This document shows positions 23,650 to 24,795 of a stretch of DNA of 24,795 nucleotides, one piece after another. This DNA comes from an archaeon (lineage in GTDB: Archaea; Thermoproteota; Bathyarchaeia; TCS64), in assembly GCA_020444005.1 (NCBI GenBank), contig JAHLLU010000004.1, positions 1-24,795 of the forward strand. The letters run 5' to 3'. The stretch's first letter is position 1; every line of letters starts with the position of its first letter. The notes below the pieces were generated by a model. It saw nothing but the letters and a program-made list of their open reading frames with translations. It made no database searches and was not told the origin of the DNA. The translations under genes and the position numbers were made by a program.

Positions 23650-24123
23650 GTGAGAGAAATGAATCCATTAATCGTAATCGTAGGTTTTGTCGTGATACTC
23701 GCAGGTTTACTCTATTATCTACAAGGAAGACAAGGAGAACCAGATACTCTTCCAGTTGCAAGTTCAGAGGAAAAAGAAAGAAAAATTGTAAAAGTTAGCG
23801 ATTACCAAGCCGAATACGAAAAAGAAGAGAAAACAAAGGAAGCAGAGAAAGAAGAAACAGAGGGACAAGAGGTGCCTGAATCGGCTCAAGAGGAAGCTCC
23901 CGAAGAGGCGGACATCAGCATGCTTGACGGAGTAGGCCCCAAATATCAAGAACTTCTCAGAGCCGCTGGATATAATACAATAAGTTCAATAGCTGAAGCC
24001 ACGCCAGAAACACTCTTCTCAAAACTAATTCAAGTAAACAATGAGACAGAGATAACAAAACGCCCACCAACCATGAGCAACGTCGAGGAATGGGTTACCG
24101 CGGCTAAATCTCGCCAAGCTTGA
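23650..24123 (+). CDS. Membrane-anchored helix-hairpin-helix protein
   Basis: The 157-residue protein has three parts: an N-terminal membrane helix (residues 5-24, PLIVIVGFVVILAGLLYYLQ), a glutamate/lysine-rich linker (about 38-88) and a C-terminal helix-hairpin-helix domain. MLDGVGPKYQELLRAAG (91-107) and ISSIAEATPETL are typical of the DUF4332/Rad51-N-like HhH repeat. HhH domains commonly bind DNA or mediate protein contacts. The start may be GTG at 23650 (leaderless) or ATG at 23659. It has no clear operon partner; specific function unknown. Confidence 0.8.
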   Translation: MREMNPLIVIVGFVVILAGLLYYLQGRQGEPDTLPVASSEEKERKIVKVSDYQAEYEKEEKTKEAEKEETEGQEVPESAQEEAPEEADISMLDGVGPKYQELLRAAGYNTISSIAEATPETLFSKLIQVNNETEITKRPPTMSNVEEWVTAAKSRQA

Positions 24124-24358
24124 GTAAATCATCTTTCTTTATTATTTTTCCCGATTCTATCAGCCCATCAAGCATATGTACCATTTGGTTGCGCCAACGA
24201 GGCTCACCGTTTGGCAGTACAGAGAAATCATCAGTGTAAAGACGCTCTCGCATATGGGAATATGTTTTTTCCAGAAGCATATCCTCTGAGGCCTCTCCCA
24301 GTATCTTCAAAGTGTCTAGAAGAGGTTCAACATATTCTGGTTTCGTGGTTCGCCCCAT
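24104..24358 (-). CDS. Small winged-helix protein, Mrr N-terminal-like
   Basis: The 84-residue protein has helical segments YVEPLLDTLKILGEASEDML (9-28), a DDFSVLPNGEPRWRNQM loop (43-59) and HMLDGLIESGKIIKK (61-75). This resembles the winged-helix domain found at the N-terminus of Mrr-type endonucleases and in standalone regulators. No nuclease domain is attached. Its 3' end overlaps the HhH gene by 20 bases tail to tail, and 39 bp separate its start from the divergent aminotransferase. A DNA-binding role is inferred from fold only. Confidence 0.65.
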   Translation of the reverse strand: MGRTTKPEYVEPLLDTLKILGEASEDMLLEKTYSHMRERLYTDDFSVLPNGEPRWRNQMVHMLDGLIESGKIIKKDDLLKLGEI

Positions 24359-24397
24359 GACCCCAAATATCTAATTCCTGTATCATAAAGAATATGC
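24359..24397. promoter_or_regulatory. Compact divergent promoter, winged-helix gene / aminotransferase
   Basis: Only 39 bp separate the two starts. AAATATCTA (24365-24373) fits a plus-strand TATA box about 29 bp before the aminotransferase ATG. On the minus strand a TTCTTTATGA element (about 24381-24390) fits the winged-helix gene. Both transcripts would be leaderless. Confidence 0.4.
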
Positions 24398-24795
24398 ATG
24401 AGCACCTTCAAGGACGAGAACATACGATTCGACTTATTACGAAAATATAGCGCAAACCAGTGGGGAAAATATCCCACGGACATCATTCCATTGACAGCCG
24501 CAGACCCAGATTTTAGAGCAGCAGAACCCATCAGAAAAGCGATCATAGACATGGCAATAGACGGAGTATTCAGTTATGGAGCAGATGGAGGAAACAATGA
24601 CTTTAGAAAAGCCTGCGCAGAGCATGTTACAAAAAATAAGGGCATCAAATGCAAACCAGATGAAATCCATGCATTGAATGGTGTAGCACAAGGCATGATG
24701 CTCACATGTAAAACATTACTAGAACCGGGAGATGAGGCAATTATTTTTGACCCAGTGGATTTTCTATTTGGTAAGAGTATCAAGGCAGCTGGAGC
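24398..24795 (+). CDS. PLP-dependent aminotransferase class I/II, N-terminal part (runs off window)
   Basis: An ATG at 24398 opens a frame that continues for 132 codons to the window edge. The N-terminal arm and substrate-side segment (DIIPLTAADPDFRAAEPI, about residues 28-45), the FSYGADGGNNDFRKA stretch (about 57-71) and LNGVAQGMML (about 89-98), where the cofactor phosphate loop begins, are typical of fold-type I aminotransferases of the AspC/MalY-PatB group. The catalytic lysine lies beyond the window, so activity and substrate cannot be judged. It appears unrelated to the respiratory genes. Confidence 0.85.
   Translation, partial: MSTFKDENIRFDLLRKYSANQWGKYPTDIIPLTAADPDFRAAEPIRKAIIDMAIDGVFSYGADGGNNDFRKACAEHVTKNKGIKCKPDEIHALNGVAQGMMLTCKTLLEPGDEAIIFDPVDFLFGKSIKAAG

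Noticed and set aside
1..24795. CRISPR arrays, insertion sequences, integrase/att sites, defence islands
   Set aside because: I saw no regularly spaced repeats, transposase or integrase reading frames or flanking direct repeats; the Mrr-like small protein has no nuclease domain.

Overview
This window is archaeal. Most transcription units begin 20-35 bp after an AT-rich TATA element, often with no room for a leader, while genes inside operons carry GGTGA or GGAGG Shine-Dalgarno sequences and TAATG/ATGA stop-start overlaps. The protein families agree: an 11-subunit complex I with no NADH-oxidising module, a CcmE with the archaeal-type CxxxY motif, Lrp/AsnC regulators and a DUF169 protein. I cannot fix the phylum from sequence alone. 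An uncultured TACK- or Asgard-type respiring archaeon fits, but this is inference.

Layout. (1) 1-3485: System I cytochrome c maturation. A ccmF fragment on the minus strand diverges from a ccmC-ccmD-ccmE-ccmA-ccmB operon; ccmD is a 37-codon gene. (2) 3487-5205, minus strand: tatC, tatA and an Lrp-type regulator. (3) 5351-7095, plus strand: a Tat-exported di-heme protein resembling split-Soret cytochrome c, then a DUF169 protein, each with its own promoter. (4) 7169-17279, minus strand: a compact operon transcribed nuoA-B-C-D-H-I-J-K-(N/MrpD-like)-L-M. (5) 17280-17729: the only long gene-free stretch, holding the nuo promoter, a long-arm inverted repeat and a strong candidate for an independent small RNA. 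(6) 17730-18161: a second Lrp regulator, divergent from 18408-21235, which encodes a NarI/DsrM-type di-heme cytochrome b, an HdrD/DsrK-type iron-sulfur protein and a heme O synthase homologue. (7) 21310-24795: a phospholipase C-fold protein with its metal-ligand set, an MgtE/SLC41-type transporter, a membrane-anchored helix-hairpin-helix protein, a small winged-helix protein and the start of a PLP aminotransferase.

The first 21 kb reads as one respiratory locus. Ccm attaches heme to cytochromes outside the membrane, Tat exports the folded cytochrome, complex I takes electrons from an unseen donor into the quinone pool while pumping ions, and the cytochrome b/HdrD-like pair links that pool to a cytoplasmic thiol/disulfide or similar redox couple. 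Each of the two Lrp regulators is divergent from a redox transcription unit. No mobile element, CRISPR array, tRNA or rRNA was recognised.
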